From Pseudomonas sp. Ga0074129 (lineage in GTDB: Bacteria > Pseudomonadota > Gammaproteobacteria > Pseudomonadales > Pseudomonadaceae), in contig LNDO01000064.1 in assembly GCA_001465025.1 (NCBI GenBank), positions 28,707 to 92,706 of the forward strand: a stretch of 64,000 bases of DNA. The letters are read 5' to 3'. The notes under the pieces were generated by a model. That model was not told where the DNA came from. It saw only the letters and a program-made list of their open reading frames with translations, and made no database searches. Both the position numbers and the translations under genes were made by a program. Position 1 is the first letter of the stretch; every line of letters begins with the position of its first letter. Positions 36,320 to 45,133 of this stretch are shown one piece after another.

Positions 36320-37171
36320 ATGGCTACAAGGTATTGGTTTGGGGTGTGTGCAGCGCTGATGCTGGTGATGGGGCAGTCGGGCGTCGCGCATGCAGCCGAG
36401 GAAGCGCAACTGCTCAGCCTGATCAACCTCTATCGCAGTGATGTGCAGCGCTGTGGCAAAGATGCCTCGCCGCCGTTGCCACCTCTGGCGGCGGACGCGC
36501 GCTTGCTGTTACCTGCCGTTGGCCGCAGTGATTTGCAGGCGGCGATGACCCGTAGTGGCTATCCGATGGTCAACGTGCAGGCCATTAGCCTTTCTGGCCC
36601 GCGTGATGCCAATGCCGCCCTGCAGATCATCAAGGACAGCTTCTGCCAGATTGTGCTGGATCCGCAGTTTGTCGATATCGGCATCAGCCGGGCCGATCGC
36701 GACTGGCGCATTGTGCTGGCTCGACCCATGCTCGCCGGGCGTCTGGGTGATTGGCAGGCCGAAGGGCAGAAACTCTTGCAGCAGATTAATGAGGCCCGCA
36801 GTTCGACACGTCAGTGCGGCGCTCAGGCATTTAACGCCGCTGCACCGTTGGCCTGGAATGCCACCCTGGGCGCAACGGCTGAGCAACACAGCCGTGCGAT
36901 GGCCAACGGCAACTTCTTTGATCATCAGGACCGTGATGGCCGCACGCCAGGAGACCGTGCAGAGCTGGCGGGTTACAGCGGCCAGCGGGTGGGGGAAAAC
37001 ATTGCCGCCGGGTTGGACAGCCCAGCCAAGGTGGTTGCCGGTTGGTTAGCCAGCCCGGCACATTGCGCCAACCTGATGAGCCCGTTGTTCACTGAGCTGG
37101 GCGCGGCCTACGCCAGTGACCCGAAAAGCGATGCGGGCATTTACTGGACGGCAGTGTTTGCCGCGCCTTAG
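36320..37171 (+). CDS. Secreted CAP-domain (SCP/PR-1) protein
   Basis: 283 residues. Signal peptide: residues 1-28 (ATRYWFGVCAALMLVMGQSGVAHA, cut after AHA). The N-terminal half (about 30-135) is a poorly conserved domain. The C-terminal half is a CAP domain: LLQQINEARSS, then APLAWNATLGATAEQHSRAMANGNFFDHQDRDGRTPGDRAELAGYSGQRVGENIAAG and PAHCANLMSPLFTELGAAYA. The His and Glu residues of the CAP cavity (EQHS, GENIA, PAHC) are present. The domain is found in secreted proteins that bind lipids or cleave peptides; the bacterial role is unclear. GGGGAG precedes the ATG. It lies head-to-head with the ecotin gene. Confidence 0.88.
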   Translation: MATRYWFGVCAALMLVMGQSGVAHAAEEAQLLSLINLYRSDVQRCGKDASPPLPPLAADARLLLPAVGRSDLQAAMTRSGYPMVNVQAISLSGPRDANAALQIIKDSFCQIVLDPQFVDIGISRADRDWRIVLARPMLAGRLGDWQAEGQKLLQQINEARSSTRQCGAQAFNAAAPLAWNATLGATAEQHSRAMANGNFFDHQDRDGRTPGDRAELAGYSGQRVGENIAAGLDSPAKVVAGWLASPAHCANLMSPLFTELGAAYASDPKSDAGIYWTAVFAAP

Positions 37172-37176
37172 TCAGC

Positions 37177-37653
37177 TTATTTGACCGGAGCGGTGTTGGT
37201 CTTCTCGCCCGCTGACCAAATGCGATAGCGCACTTCTACATCGCCGGGTGCATAGATCACCAGCGGCAGTCGGCTGTTGTAACGCAGCAACAGCGGCTCA
37301 CCGGCAACCGGGACAAAAGCCTTAGCCCGGTTGTTATCGGGGCAGGCCATCAGGGTGCTCATGCCAGGGCCGACTTGGCTCAGTTCGTAGTAGGTGTAAC
37401 CCCAGCCTTGCAGTGTTTTTTCCTGCCATTGCCCGCTCAAGCGCTGCTGGTTGCAGTCCACCGCCAGCGTTTTGCCGGCAATCAACTCAACCTTGAAAGC
37501 CGCTTCATCGGGTTGTGCGGGTAATTCGATGACATGCCGTTGTTGACCGTTTTGCGCCTGCGGGAAGGGCTTTAGCGCATCCGGTGTCGCCGCACATGCG
37601 GTCAGTGGCAGGGCGCAGGCGAGTACCAGTAGCGAGGTTCTTGATAAGGCCAT
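37177..37653 (-). CDS. eco: Ecotin-family serine protease inhibitor, probable lipoprotein
   Basis: 158 residues. The match to ecotin is clear: LKPFPQAQNGQQRHVIELPAQPDEAAFKVELIAGKTLAVDCNQQRLSG, then KTLQGWGYTYYELSQVGPGMSTLMACPD and LRYNSRLPLVIYAPGDVEVRYRIWSAGEK. Ecotin is a periplasmic dimer that blocks trypsin-fold proteases such as neutrophil elastase. The reactive loop here reads STLMAC where E. coli has STMMAC, so P1 is Leu instead of Met. The disulfide pair (VDCN and MACPD) is kept. The leader ends LPLTAC, a good lipobox, so this form may be membrane-anchored, which differs from the soluble E. coli protein. Confidence 0.93.
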   Translation of the reverse strand: MALSRTSLLVLACALPLTACAATPDALKPFPQAQNGQQRHVIELPAQPDEAAFKVELIAGKTLAVDCNQQRLSGQWQEKTLQGWGYTYYELSQVGPGMSTLMACPDNNRAKAFVPVAGEPLLLRYNSRLPLVIYAPGDVEVRYRIWSAGEKTNTAPVK

Positions 37654-37792
37654 GGGTCATCCTTGTTGACGGGGTAGATGTGGACACGAAGCGCGTATGC
37701 ATCGAGTGGTTGGGTTTTAATCATGCCGTCCCTCCAGCATGGCAAGTCAAGGCTTGTTTGGACGTTGTGGTGGTGGGCATTTCTCGCGGCAT

Positions 37793-37823
37793 AAAAAAAC
37801 CGCTCCTAAAGAGCGGTTTTTTT
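37793..37823 (-). terminator. Bidirectional terminator after livF
   Basis: AAAAAAACCGCTC, 5-base loop, GAGCGGTTTTTTT. It lies 18 bases after the livF stop and would end the liv operon on the minus strand. On the plus strand it also protects the ecotin promoter region. Confidence 0.95.
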
Positions 37824-37840
37824 GCAGCAGCCCCGAGTGC

Positions 37841-38542
37841 TTAACCGCCCAGGTAGGCGTCGCGCACTTTCGGGTCGTTGAGCAACTCTTGACCGCTGCC
37901 CTGCATGACGATGCGCCCGTTTTCCAGCACATAGCCACGGTCGGCTAGCTTGAGCGCCTGGTTGGCGTTTTGCTCAACCAGAAACACCGTCACGCCGTCT
38001 TTACGCAGTTGTTCGATGATGTCGAAGATCTGCTGAATGATGATCGGTGCCAAACCCAGCGACGGCTCATCAAGCAGCAGCAGCTTGGGTTTACTCATCA
38101 GGGCGCGGCCGATGGCGAGCATTTGCTGCTCGCCGCCCGACATGGTACCTGCGCGCTGGGCAAAGCGTTCCTTCAGGCGCGGGAACAGGTGCAACACCTT
38201 GTCCATTTGCTCCTGATTGTCGGCTTTGCTGCCGAAGAAACCGCCCATCACCAGGTTCTCTTCCACGGTCAAGCGGGAGAACACCCGGCGACCTTCCGGC
38301 ACCACGGCAATGCTCTTGCGCATGATGCTGGGGGTGTCCTGGCCGACCAGTTCTTCACCCTGATAACGGATGCTGCCACTGCTGGCTTGCGGTGTGCCGC
38401 ACAAGGTCATCAGCAAGGTGGATTTACCTGCGCCGTTGGCCCCGATCAGGGTAACGATTTCACCCTGACGCACTTCAACGTTGATGCTGTGCAGCGCCTG
38501 GATCTTGCCGTAGAAGGTGGAAACATTCTCGAAATACAGCAT
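37841..38542 (-). CDS. livF: Branched-chain amino acid ABC transporter ATP-binding protein LivF
   Basis: 233 residues. LivF/BraG signatures: [24 protein letters not shown], Walker A LIGANGAGKST, ALMSKPKLLLLDEPSLGLAPIIIQQIFDII (Walker B), signature GTMSGGEQQMLAIGRAL. It is the second of two ATPases of the high-affinity leucine/isoleucine/valine importer. The ATG overlaps the livG stop (TGATG); a GTG three bases earlier is possible. It is the last gene of the livH-M-G-F series, followed by a strong terminator. Confidence 0.95.
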   Translation of the reverse strand: MLYFENVSTFYGKIQALHSINVEVRQGEIVTLIGANGAGKSTLLMTLCGTPQASSGSIRYQGEELVGQDTPSIMRKSIAVVPEGRRVFSRLTVEENLVMGGFFGSKADNQEQMDKVLHLFPRLKERFAQRAGTMSGGEQQMLAIGRALMSKPKLLLLDEPSLGLAPIIIQQIFDIIEQLRKDGVTVFLVEQNANQALKLADRGYVLENGRIVMQGSGQELLNDPKVRDAYLGG

Positions 38543-39305
38543 CACGCTTCCCCCAGATAGGCTTTGATCACGTCCGGGTTTTCGCGGATCTGCTCCGGTG
38601 TACCGTCCGCCAGAGGCGTGCCCTGGTTGATCACGTAGATGTGGTCGGAAATGCTCATGACCAGTTTCATGTCGTGCTCGATCAGCAGCACGGTGACGTT
38701 GTGCTGGTCACGCAGCACACCAATCAGCGCCTTGAGGTCGTCGGTTTCACGCGGGTTTAGACCGGCTGCAGGCTCGTCGAGCATGAGGATGCGCGGTCGC
38801 GTCATCATGCAGCGGGCGATTTCCAGGCGGCGCTGTTGGCCATAAGCCAGAGTGCCTGCCGTGCGGTTGGCGAACTCGGTCAGGTTGACCTGATCCAGCC
38901 AATACGCGGCATATTCCATGGCCTCGCGCTCGCTGCGGCGGAACGACGGGGTTTTGAACAGCCCGGAAAGGAAGTTGGTGTTGAGGTGGCGATGTTGCGC
39001 CACCAGCAGGTTTTCCACTGCCGTCATGTCTTTGAAAAGACGCACGTTCTGGAAGGTCCGCACCACGCCTTTTTGCGCGATTTTATGGCCGGGTAAACCT
39101 GCTATGGCTTCGCCATCCAGGCTTACGCTGCCCGATGTAGGTTGGTAAAAACCGGTCAGGCAGTTAAACACGGTGGTTTTGCCCGCGCCGTTAGGGCCGA
39201 TCATCGACACCACTTGTTTTTCATTGACCGACAGGCTTACCCCGTTGACGGCCAGCAGGCCGCCGAAGCGCATGGACAGGCCGCTTACTTCAAGGATAGG
39301 GCGGC

Positions 39306-39309
<4 letters not shown>
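38542..39309 (-). CDS. livG: Branched-chain amino acid ABC transporter ATP-binding protein LivG
   Basis: 255 residues. LivG/BraF type: [22 protein letters not shown], Walker [26 protein letters not shown], the LivG-specific helical insert around [18 protein letters not shown], signature [18 protein letters not shown] (LAYGQ in place of LSGGQ, as is normal for LivG), and Walker [19 protein letters not shown]. The chosen ATG (39309) overlaps the livM stop as TGATG. The longer open frame to 39363 lies inside livM. Works with LivF as the ATPase heterodimer. Confidence 0.95.
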
Positions 39310-40570
<1,261 letters not shown>

Positions 40571-40574
<4 letters not shown>

Positions 40575-41494
40575 ACTTTTTCAACCTCCGGACGACCGAG
40601 AATGCCCGTAGGACGGAACAGCAGAACCAGAATCAGCAGGCTGAAAGCCACCACGTCCTTGTACTGGTCACCGAAGATGTCGGCACCAAAGGCTTCAGCA
40701 AGGCCTAGCAGCAGACCACCCAGCACCGCGCCAGGAATGCTGCCGATACCGCCTAGAACTGCAGCAGTAAAGGCCTTGATCCCAACGAGGAAGCCCACGT
40801 GTGGGTTGATCACACCGTATTGCATACCCAGCAATACCGCAGCAATACCGGCCAGTGCAGCGCCGATGACGAAGGTCAGGGCGATGATGTTGTTGGTGTT
40901 GATGCCCAGCAGGTTGGCCATCTTGATGTCTTCGGCACAGGCGCGGCAGGCGCGGCCAAGACGCGAACGCGAGATAAACGCGGTCAGTGCCAGCATCACG
41001 ACAAAGGTGACGACAAAGATCAGCACCTGCATGTAGGAAATCACCACACCATTCATTGCGCTTTCGCCCAGCACGAAGTTACCGGGCAGCAAGTTGGGGA
41101 TGGCTTTGTCTTTCGAATCCTGCGCGAGCAGCACTTCGTTCTGTAAAAAGATCGACATGCCAATGGCGGAAATCAATGGGATCAAGCGGTTACCGCCGCG
41201 CAGGGGGCGGTAGGCGACCCGTTCGATACTGTATCCATACACACTGGCAATAATGATACTGCCGGCAAAGGCAGCGATCATCAGCAGCGGGAGACTGTCG
41301 AGGCCCATCATGGTCAGGCCGGCGATCGCGATAAAAGCGACGTAAGAGCCGATCATGTAAACCTCGCCGTGAGCGAAGTTGATCATGCCGATGATGCCGT
41401 AAACCATGGTGTAGCCAATGGCGATCAACGCATAAGTACTGCCAACAGTCAGGCCGTTAACCAACTGTTGCAGGTAGTGATAGTGTTCAGGCAT
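40571..41494 (-). CDS. livH: Branched-chain amino acid ABC transporter permease LivH
   Basis: 307 residues, about eight hydrophobic segments. LivH signatures: [43 protein letters not shown] and [40 protein letters not shown], where the EAA-like cytoplasmic loop contacts the ATPases. The gene follows livK after 118 bases that contain a 12-bp perfect hairpin; livM overlaps downstream. The liv genes from livH to livF are therefore tightly coupled, while livK can be expressed at a higher level. Confidence 0.95.
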
Positions 41495-41567
41495 TGCCTA
41501 ACTCCTGGGCCGTCGTGCAAGGCAACGCTTATGGCGCAGCACGCAACCGGAATTCTTCTTAATAAAC

Positions 41568-41595
41568 AAAGCCCACTGCGCAGGCAGTGGGCTTT
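41568..41595 (-). terminator. Perfect 12-bp hairpin between livK and livH
   Basis: AAAGCCCACTGC, a 4-base loop, GCAGTGGGCTTT, starting 17 bases after the livK stop codon. On the minus strand it runs into TGTTTATT. It probably terminates most transcripts after livK and lets a fraction read into livHMGF, giving an excess of binding protein. Confidence 0.85.
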
Positions 41596-41612
41596 GGGTT
41601 CAGGCGGGAAGG

Positions 41613-42734
41613 TTACTTGGCTTCGGTTTTGGTACCGTCTTGGTGCCAGTTATACACCACGAAGCTGAAGTCTTTCAGGTCACCTTTTTCATCGAACGCC
41701 AGGTTGCCGGTCGGGGTGTCGAAGGTGTTGGCGCGCAGTGCGGCGGCCACTTTGGCGGTGTCGGTGTCGCCCGCTTTGGTGATGCCTTCAGCGATCACTT
41801 GAACGGCGGCGTAAGCCGGGAACACAAACGGGCCACTTGGGTCTTCGTTTTTGGCTTTGAACGCATCAACCAGTGCCTGGTTGCGTGGGTCCTGATCGAA
41901 AGAACGCGGCAGGGTCACCAGCAGGCCTTCGGATGCCGGGCCAGCAATGGCCGAGATTTCCTTGTTGCCTACGCCTTCAGGGCCCATGAACTTGGCGCTC
42001 AGACCTTTCTCAGCCGACTGACGCAGCAGCAAGCCCAGCTCCGGGTGGTAGCCACCGTAGTAGACGAAGTCCACACCGGCTTGCTTGAGCTTGGCGATCA
42101 TCGCGGAGAAGTCTTTGTCGCCGGCATTGATGCCTTCGAACATGACCACTTTGGTGCCTTTGCTTTCCAGAGTCTGCTTGACCGCAGTGGCAATGCCTTC
42201 ACCGTACTGCTGCTTGTCGTGGATCACGGCAACAGCTTTTGGCTTGACCTTGTCGGCAATGAAGTTACCAGCAGTTGGGCCTTGCAGGCTGTCCAGGCCA
42301 ATGGTGCGGAACACCAGTTCGTAGCCGCGGGCAGTGATGTCCGGGCTGGTGGATGCTGCCGTTACCATCAGGATGCCTTCGTCTTCGTAAATGTCAGACG
42401 CTGGCTGAGTGGAGCTGGAGCAGAGGTGGCCCACGACGAATTTAACTTCGTCGTTGACGATTTTGTTAGCCACGGCCACAGCTTGCTTGGGGTCGCAAGC
42501 GTCGTCGTAGACCACGCCTTCGAGTTGAGCGCCGTTTACCCCGCCGGCCTTGTTGATTTGCTCGATGGCCATTTTGGCACCGATGAACTGCATTTCACCG
42601 TATTGCGCGACAGCGCCGGTAACCGGGCCGGCCAGGCCGATCTTGATGGTGTCAGCCGCTACCGAATAGCTGGCAACACCTGCCATGGCCATGGCGGCAA
42701 ACAGCTTGGAAATCTGCTTAGTAGCCTTGTTCAT
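41613..42734 (-). CDS. livK: Branched-chain amino acid-binding periplasmic protein
   Basis: 373 residues, of which about 26 form a signal peptide (MNKATKQISKLFAAMAMAGV, cleavage near SVAA-D). The mature start ADTIKIGLAGPVTGAVAQYGEMQFIGAKMAIEQINKAGGVNG and the block DDACDPKQAVAVANKIVNDEVKFVVGHLCSSSTQPASDIY identify the LivJ/LivK/BraC group. It captures Leu, Ile, Val (and often Ala or Thr) for LivHMGF; Cys pair DAC...HLC forms the usual disulfide. I chose the ATG at 42734, which directly precedes a proper signal sequence; the longer frame (to 42782) adds a non-signal Lys-rich stretch. First gene of the operon. Confidence 0.95.
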   Translation of the reverse strand: MNKATKQISKLFAAMAMAGVASYSVAADTIKIGLAGPVTGAVAQYGEMQFIGAKMAIEQINKAGGVNGAQLEGVVYDDACDPKQAVAVANKIVNDEVKFVVGHLCSSSTQPASDIYEDEGILMVTAASTSPDITARGYELVFRTIGLDSLQGPTAGNFIADKVKPKAVAVIHDKQQYGEGIATAVKQTLESKGTKVVMFEGINAGDKDFSAMIAKLKQAGVDFVYYGGYHPELGLLLRQSAEKGLSAKFMGPEGVGNKEISAIAGPASEGLLVTLPRSFDQDPRNQALVDAFKAKNEDPSGPFVFPAYAAVQVIAEGITKAGDTDTAKVAAALRANTFDTPTGNLAFDEKGDLKDFSFVVYNWHQDGTKTEAK

Positions 42735-43030
42735 ACATGCTCCACTCTTATTGGTTTTGATTTTTTTAGTTCTGGCGGCCAAAGCTGCAGAACCGGGTTT
42801 TCCCCGGCCATCCCCCCGGCAACTGTACCGGTGCAGTGTAGAGCGCGGCTTTGCGGCTTGAAAAGCAGCTAGTCGGGGGAAGAGCCGGGTTGTGTCGCTT
42901 TAATGCAATAAATGTATATAAAAACGGCGTGTCTTAAACGGCTTGTCCAACGTCGCGAATTTGCCTGACTGCGGGCCGGCGCTATCATGCTGCGCCGGCC
43001 ACTTGGCGGTCATTCACCACAGGTCAATCC

Positions 43031-43348
43031 ATGACAGAACAACCTAGCACCCTCTATGCCAAGCTGCTTGGAGAAACTGCAGCTATTAGCTGGCTAGAAC
43101 TCCAACCTTTTTTCGCCCGTGGCGCTTTGTTGCTGGTGGACGGTCGCCAAGACCTTATTGCCGTAGCCGAAGCCCTGGCGCAAAACGAGCAGCACAAAGT
43201 AGCGGCCTGGCTTGCCGAAGGCGTGCTGAGCAAAGCGCAAGACACGCATGCCGAAGACTTGCTGACACGTAACCCCGCACTTTGGGCCGTGGTAGTAGCG
43301 CCCTGGGTATTGGCTCAGGAGCGCCACGAGCCTTCATTGGCGCATTGA
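43031..43348 (+). CDS. DUF2288 family protein
   Basis: 105 residues, soluble. LYAKLLGETAAISWLELQPFFARGALLLVDGRQDLIAVAEALAQNE, then KVAAWLAEGVLSKAQDTHAEDLL and LWAVVVAPWVLAQER match the DUF2288 family (PF10052), a small Pseudomonas-typical protein of unknown role. AGGTC precedes the ATG. It stands between livK (divergent) and a dehydrogenase gene 53 bases further on. The 296-base gap to livK is AT-rich around 42900-42930 and should hold both promoters, including the liv promoter; I saw no clear operator there. Confidence 0.85.
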   Translation: MTEQPSTLYAKLLGETAAISWLELQPFFARGALLLVDGRQDLIAVAEALAQNEQHKVAAWLAEGVLSKAQDTHAEDLLTRNPALWAVVVAPWVLAQERHEPSLAH

Positions 43349-43401
43349 CCGGCTGACTTTGTGGCTTATGCCCACGTCCTTGTTTGTTTCGGAGAATCCT
43401 C

Positions 43402-44307
43402 ATGCCTGACACATTGCCCAGCCTGGCGTTCGCCGGTATTGGCCTGATGGGTTTGCCCATGACGCAACGATTACTGGCTGCCGGTTATGCCGTATCAGTG
43501 TGGAATCGTACGGCCGATAAGTGCGCCACCCTGCAAACCTTGGGCGCACGGGTGGTCGAGACGCCTGCACAGCTCTGCGCTGAGGCCGATATCGTCATGC
43601 TGTGTTTGGCCAATACCGAGGTGGTGCGTGAGGTGATTTTTGGCCCCGGCGGCATTGCTGAAACGGCCAAGCCTGGACAATTGCTGGTGGATTTCTCCAG
43701 CCTGGAACCGGCAGCCACTCGCGAAATGGCCGCTGAGCTGCATGCCCGTTGCGGCATGCAGTGGGTCGATGCGCCTGTATCCGGCGGCACGGCAGGGGCC
43801 GTAGCAGGCAGCTTGGCGATTATGGCGGGTGGGCGGATAGAAGACATTGAACGGCTGCGACCCATTCTTTCTCACTTGGGGCAGCGCCTGACGCGCATGG
43901 GCGATGTGGGGGCGGGGCAGGTGACCAAGGTGTGCAACCAGATGATCGTGGCCTGCAATGCACTGGTGATTGCCGAGGTGGTGGCGCTGGCGGAAAAGGC
44001 TGGAGTGGATGCGAGCCTCATCGCGCCGGCATTGGCTGGCGGTTTTGCCGACTCAAAGCCGCTGCAAATCCTCGCCCCGCAGATGGCAGCCAGCCAGTTT
44101 GAGCCCATCAAGTGGCATGTGCGCACCCTGCTTAAAGACCTCGACACGGCGGTAAAGCTGTCGCAGCAGATAGGCAGTGCCACACCGCTGAGCGGTCTGG
44201 CCGCACAGTTGATGCGCCAGCATGGCAGCCACGGCAATCTGGAACGCGATCCCGCTACCTTGGTTGATCTGTATCGCGAGTCGCCGGTGCACGAGTCGCA
44301 GTCATGA
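43402..44307 (+). CDS. Beta-hydroxyacid dehydrogenase (tartronate semialdehyde reductase type)
   Basis: 301 residues. FAGIGLMGLPMTQRLLAAGYAVSVWNRT is the NAD(P)-binding Rossmann motif, DAPVSGGTAGAVAGSLAIMAGG the substrate-binding block, and GDVGAGQVTKVCNQM carries the catalytic Lys (near residue 173). It belongs to the 6-phosphogluconate dehydrogenase-like group with GlxR/GarR and threonate dehydrogenase. The next gene, a hydroxypyruvate isomerase, starts within its stop (ATGA), which favours glyoxylate or hydroxypyruvate/tartronate metabolism, or the related tetronate pathway. GGAG precedes the ATG at 43402. gcl is not adjacent. Confidence 0.87.
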   Translation: MPDTLPSLAFAGIGLMGLPMTQRLLAAGYAVSVWNRTADKCATLQTLGARVVETPAQLCAEADIVMLCLANTEVVREVIFGPGGIAETAKPGQLLVDFSSLEPAATREMAAELHARCGMQWVDAPVSGGTAGAVAGSLAIMAGGRIEDIERLRPILSHLGQRLTRMGDVGAGQVTKVCNQMIVACNALVIAEVVALAEKAGVDASLIAPALAGGFADSKPLQILAPQMAASQFEPIKWHVRTLLKDLDTAVKLSQQIGSATPLSGLAAQLMRQHGSHGNLERDPATLVDLYRESPVHESQS

Positions 44308-45086
44308 AAATCGCTGCCAACCTGTCGCTGCTATTTAGCGAGTTGTCGTTGATCGAGCGTGTGGTGGCCGCCGCCGCCGCTGGCTTTGATGGCGTCGAAA
44401 TTCAGTTTCCTTATGAACTGGCGGCCATTCGCCTGAAAGAGGCGCTGCAGGCCGCTGACATGCCGCTGCGTTTGATCAACTTGCCAGCCGGCGATTTGAT
44501 AAGTGGCGGCGCGGGTTTGGCCGCCGTGCCCGAGCGCCAGGACGAATTTGATGCGGCGCTGCAACAGGCCTTGAGTTACGCCGCCCTAGTGCGTCCGGCC
44601 TTGGTCAATGTGTTGCCCGGTCGTTTGGCCGAAGGGCTTGAGCCGCAGCAGGCGATGGTTTGCTTAATCAATAACCTGCGCAAAACCGGTGAGGCCTTTC
44701 AGCTGCTGGGCATTGGCGTGGTGGTTGAGGCGATCAATCCCCTCGATATGCCGGGCTTTCTGATCAACATCCCAGAGCAGCTACTTGAGTTGCTCACGCA
44801 GGTGGCGCACCCCAACGTGCGGGCGCAATACGATTTCTATCACATGGCGCGCCAAGGGCTGGACGTTAAGGCCGGTATTGAACTGTTAGCCGGGCGGATA
44901 GGCCATGTGCAGTTTGCCGATGTGCCGGGGCGTGGCGCTCCGGGTACGGGCAACTTAGCCTTTAAACCGCTGCTGGATGCGTTGCGCGCAAGCGGTTATG
45001 ACGGTTGGCTGGGGGCCGAATATCGGCCGGGTGAGGCGGGTACTCTGGCCAGCCTGGGCTGGTTAAGCGAGTGGCAGAAGGGGTAA
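44304..45086 (+). CDS. hyi: Hydroxypyruvate isomerase family protein
   Basis: 260 residues of the xylose-isomerase-like TIM barrel. The opening KIAANLSLLFSELSLIERVVAAAAAGFDGVEIQFPYE, the VVVEAINPLDMPGFLI motif (metal-ligand Glu), QYDFYHMARQGLD (Asp, His) and HVQFADVPGRGAPGTGNL and GAEYRP (Glu) give the usual metal site. Hyi interconverts hydroxypyruvate and tartronate semialdehyde; the related OtnI acts on oxo-tetronates, and the two cannot be told apart here. It overlaps the upstream dehydrogenase by the ATGA motif, so the two form one small operon, closed by a 17-bp hairpin. Confidence 0.88.
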   Translation: MKIAANLSLLFSELSLIERVVAAAAAGFDGVEIQFPYELAAIRLKEALQAADMPLRLINLPAGDLISGGAGLAAVPERQDEFDAALQQALSYAALVRPALVNVLPGRLAEGLEPQQAMVCLINNLRKTGEAFQLLGIGVVVEAINPLDMPGFLINIPEQLLELLTQVAHPNVRAQYDFYHMARQGLDVKAGIELLAGRIGHVQFADVPGRGAPGTGNLAFKPLLDALRASGYDGWLGAEYRPGEAGTLASLGWLSEWQKG

Positions 45087-45088
45087 AC

Positions 45089-45126
45089 CACCTGCACACT
45101 GACGCGCTGGCGTCGGTGTGCAGGTG
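45089..45126. terminator. Long hairpin between convergent hyi and the tubulin-like gene
   Basis: A 17-base arm starting CACCTGCACACTGACGC pairs with the opposite arm (one G-T pair) around a GCTG loop. It sits within the 47-base gap between two convergent stops. T-runs are short on both sides, so it is a strong structure that may act with Rho in both directions. Confidence 0.8.
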
Positions 45127-45133
45127 TTGAGGC

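Noticed and set aside
41640-42872. A 410-codon plus-strand open frame across livK
   Set aside because: Antisense shadow of the binding-protein gene; no ribosome site, and composition follows the opposite codon positions.
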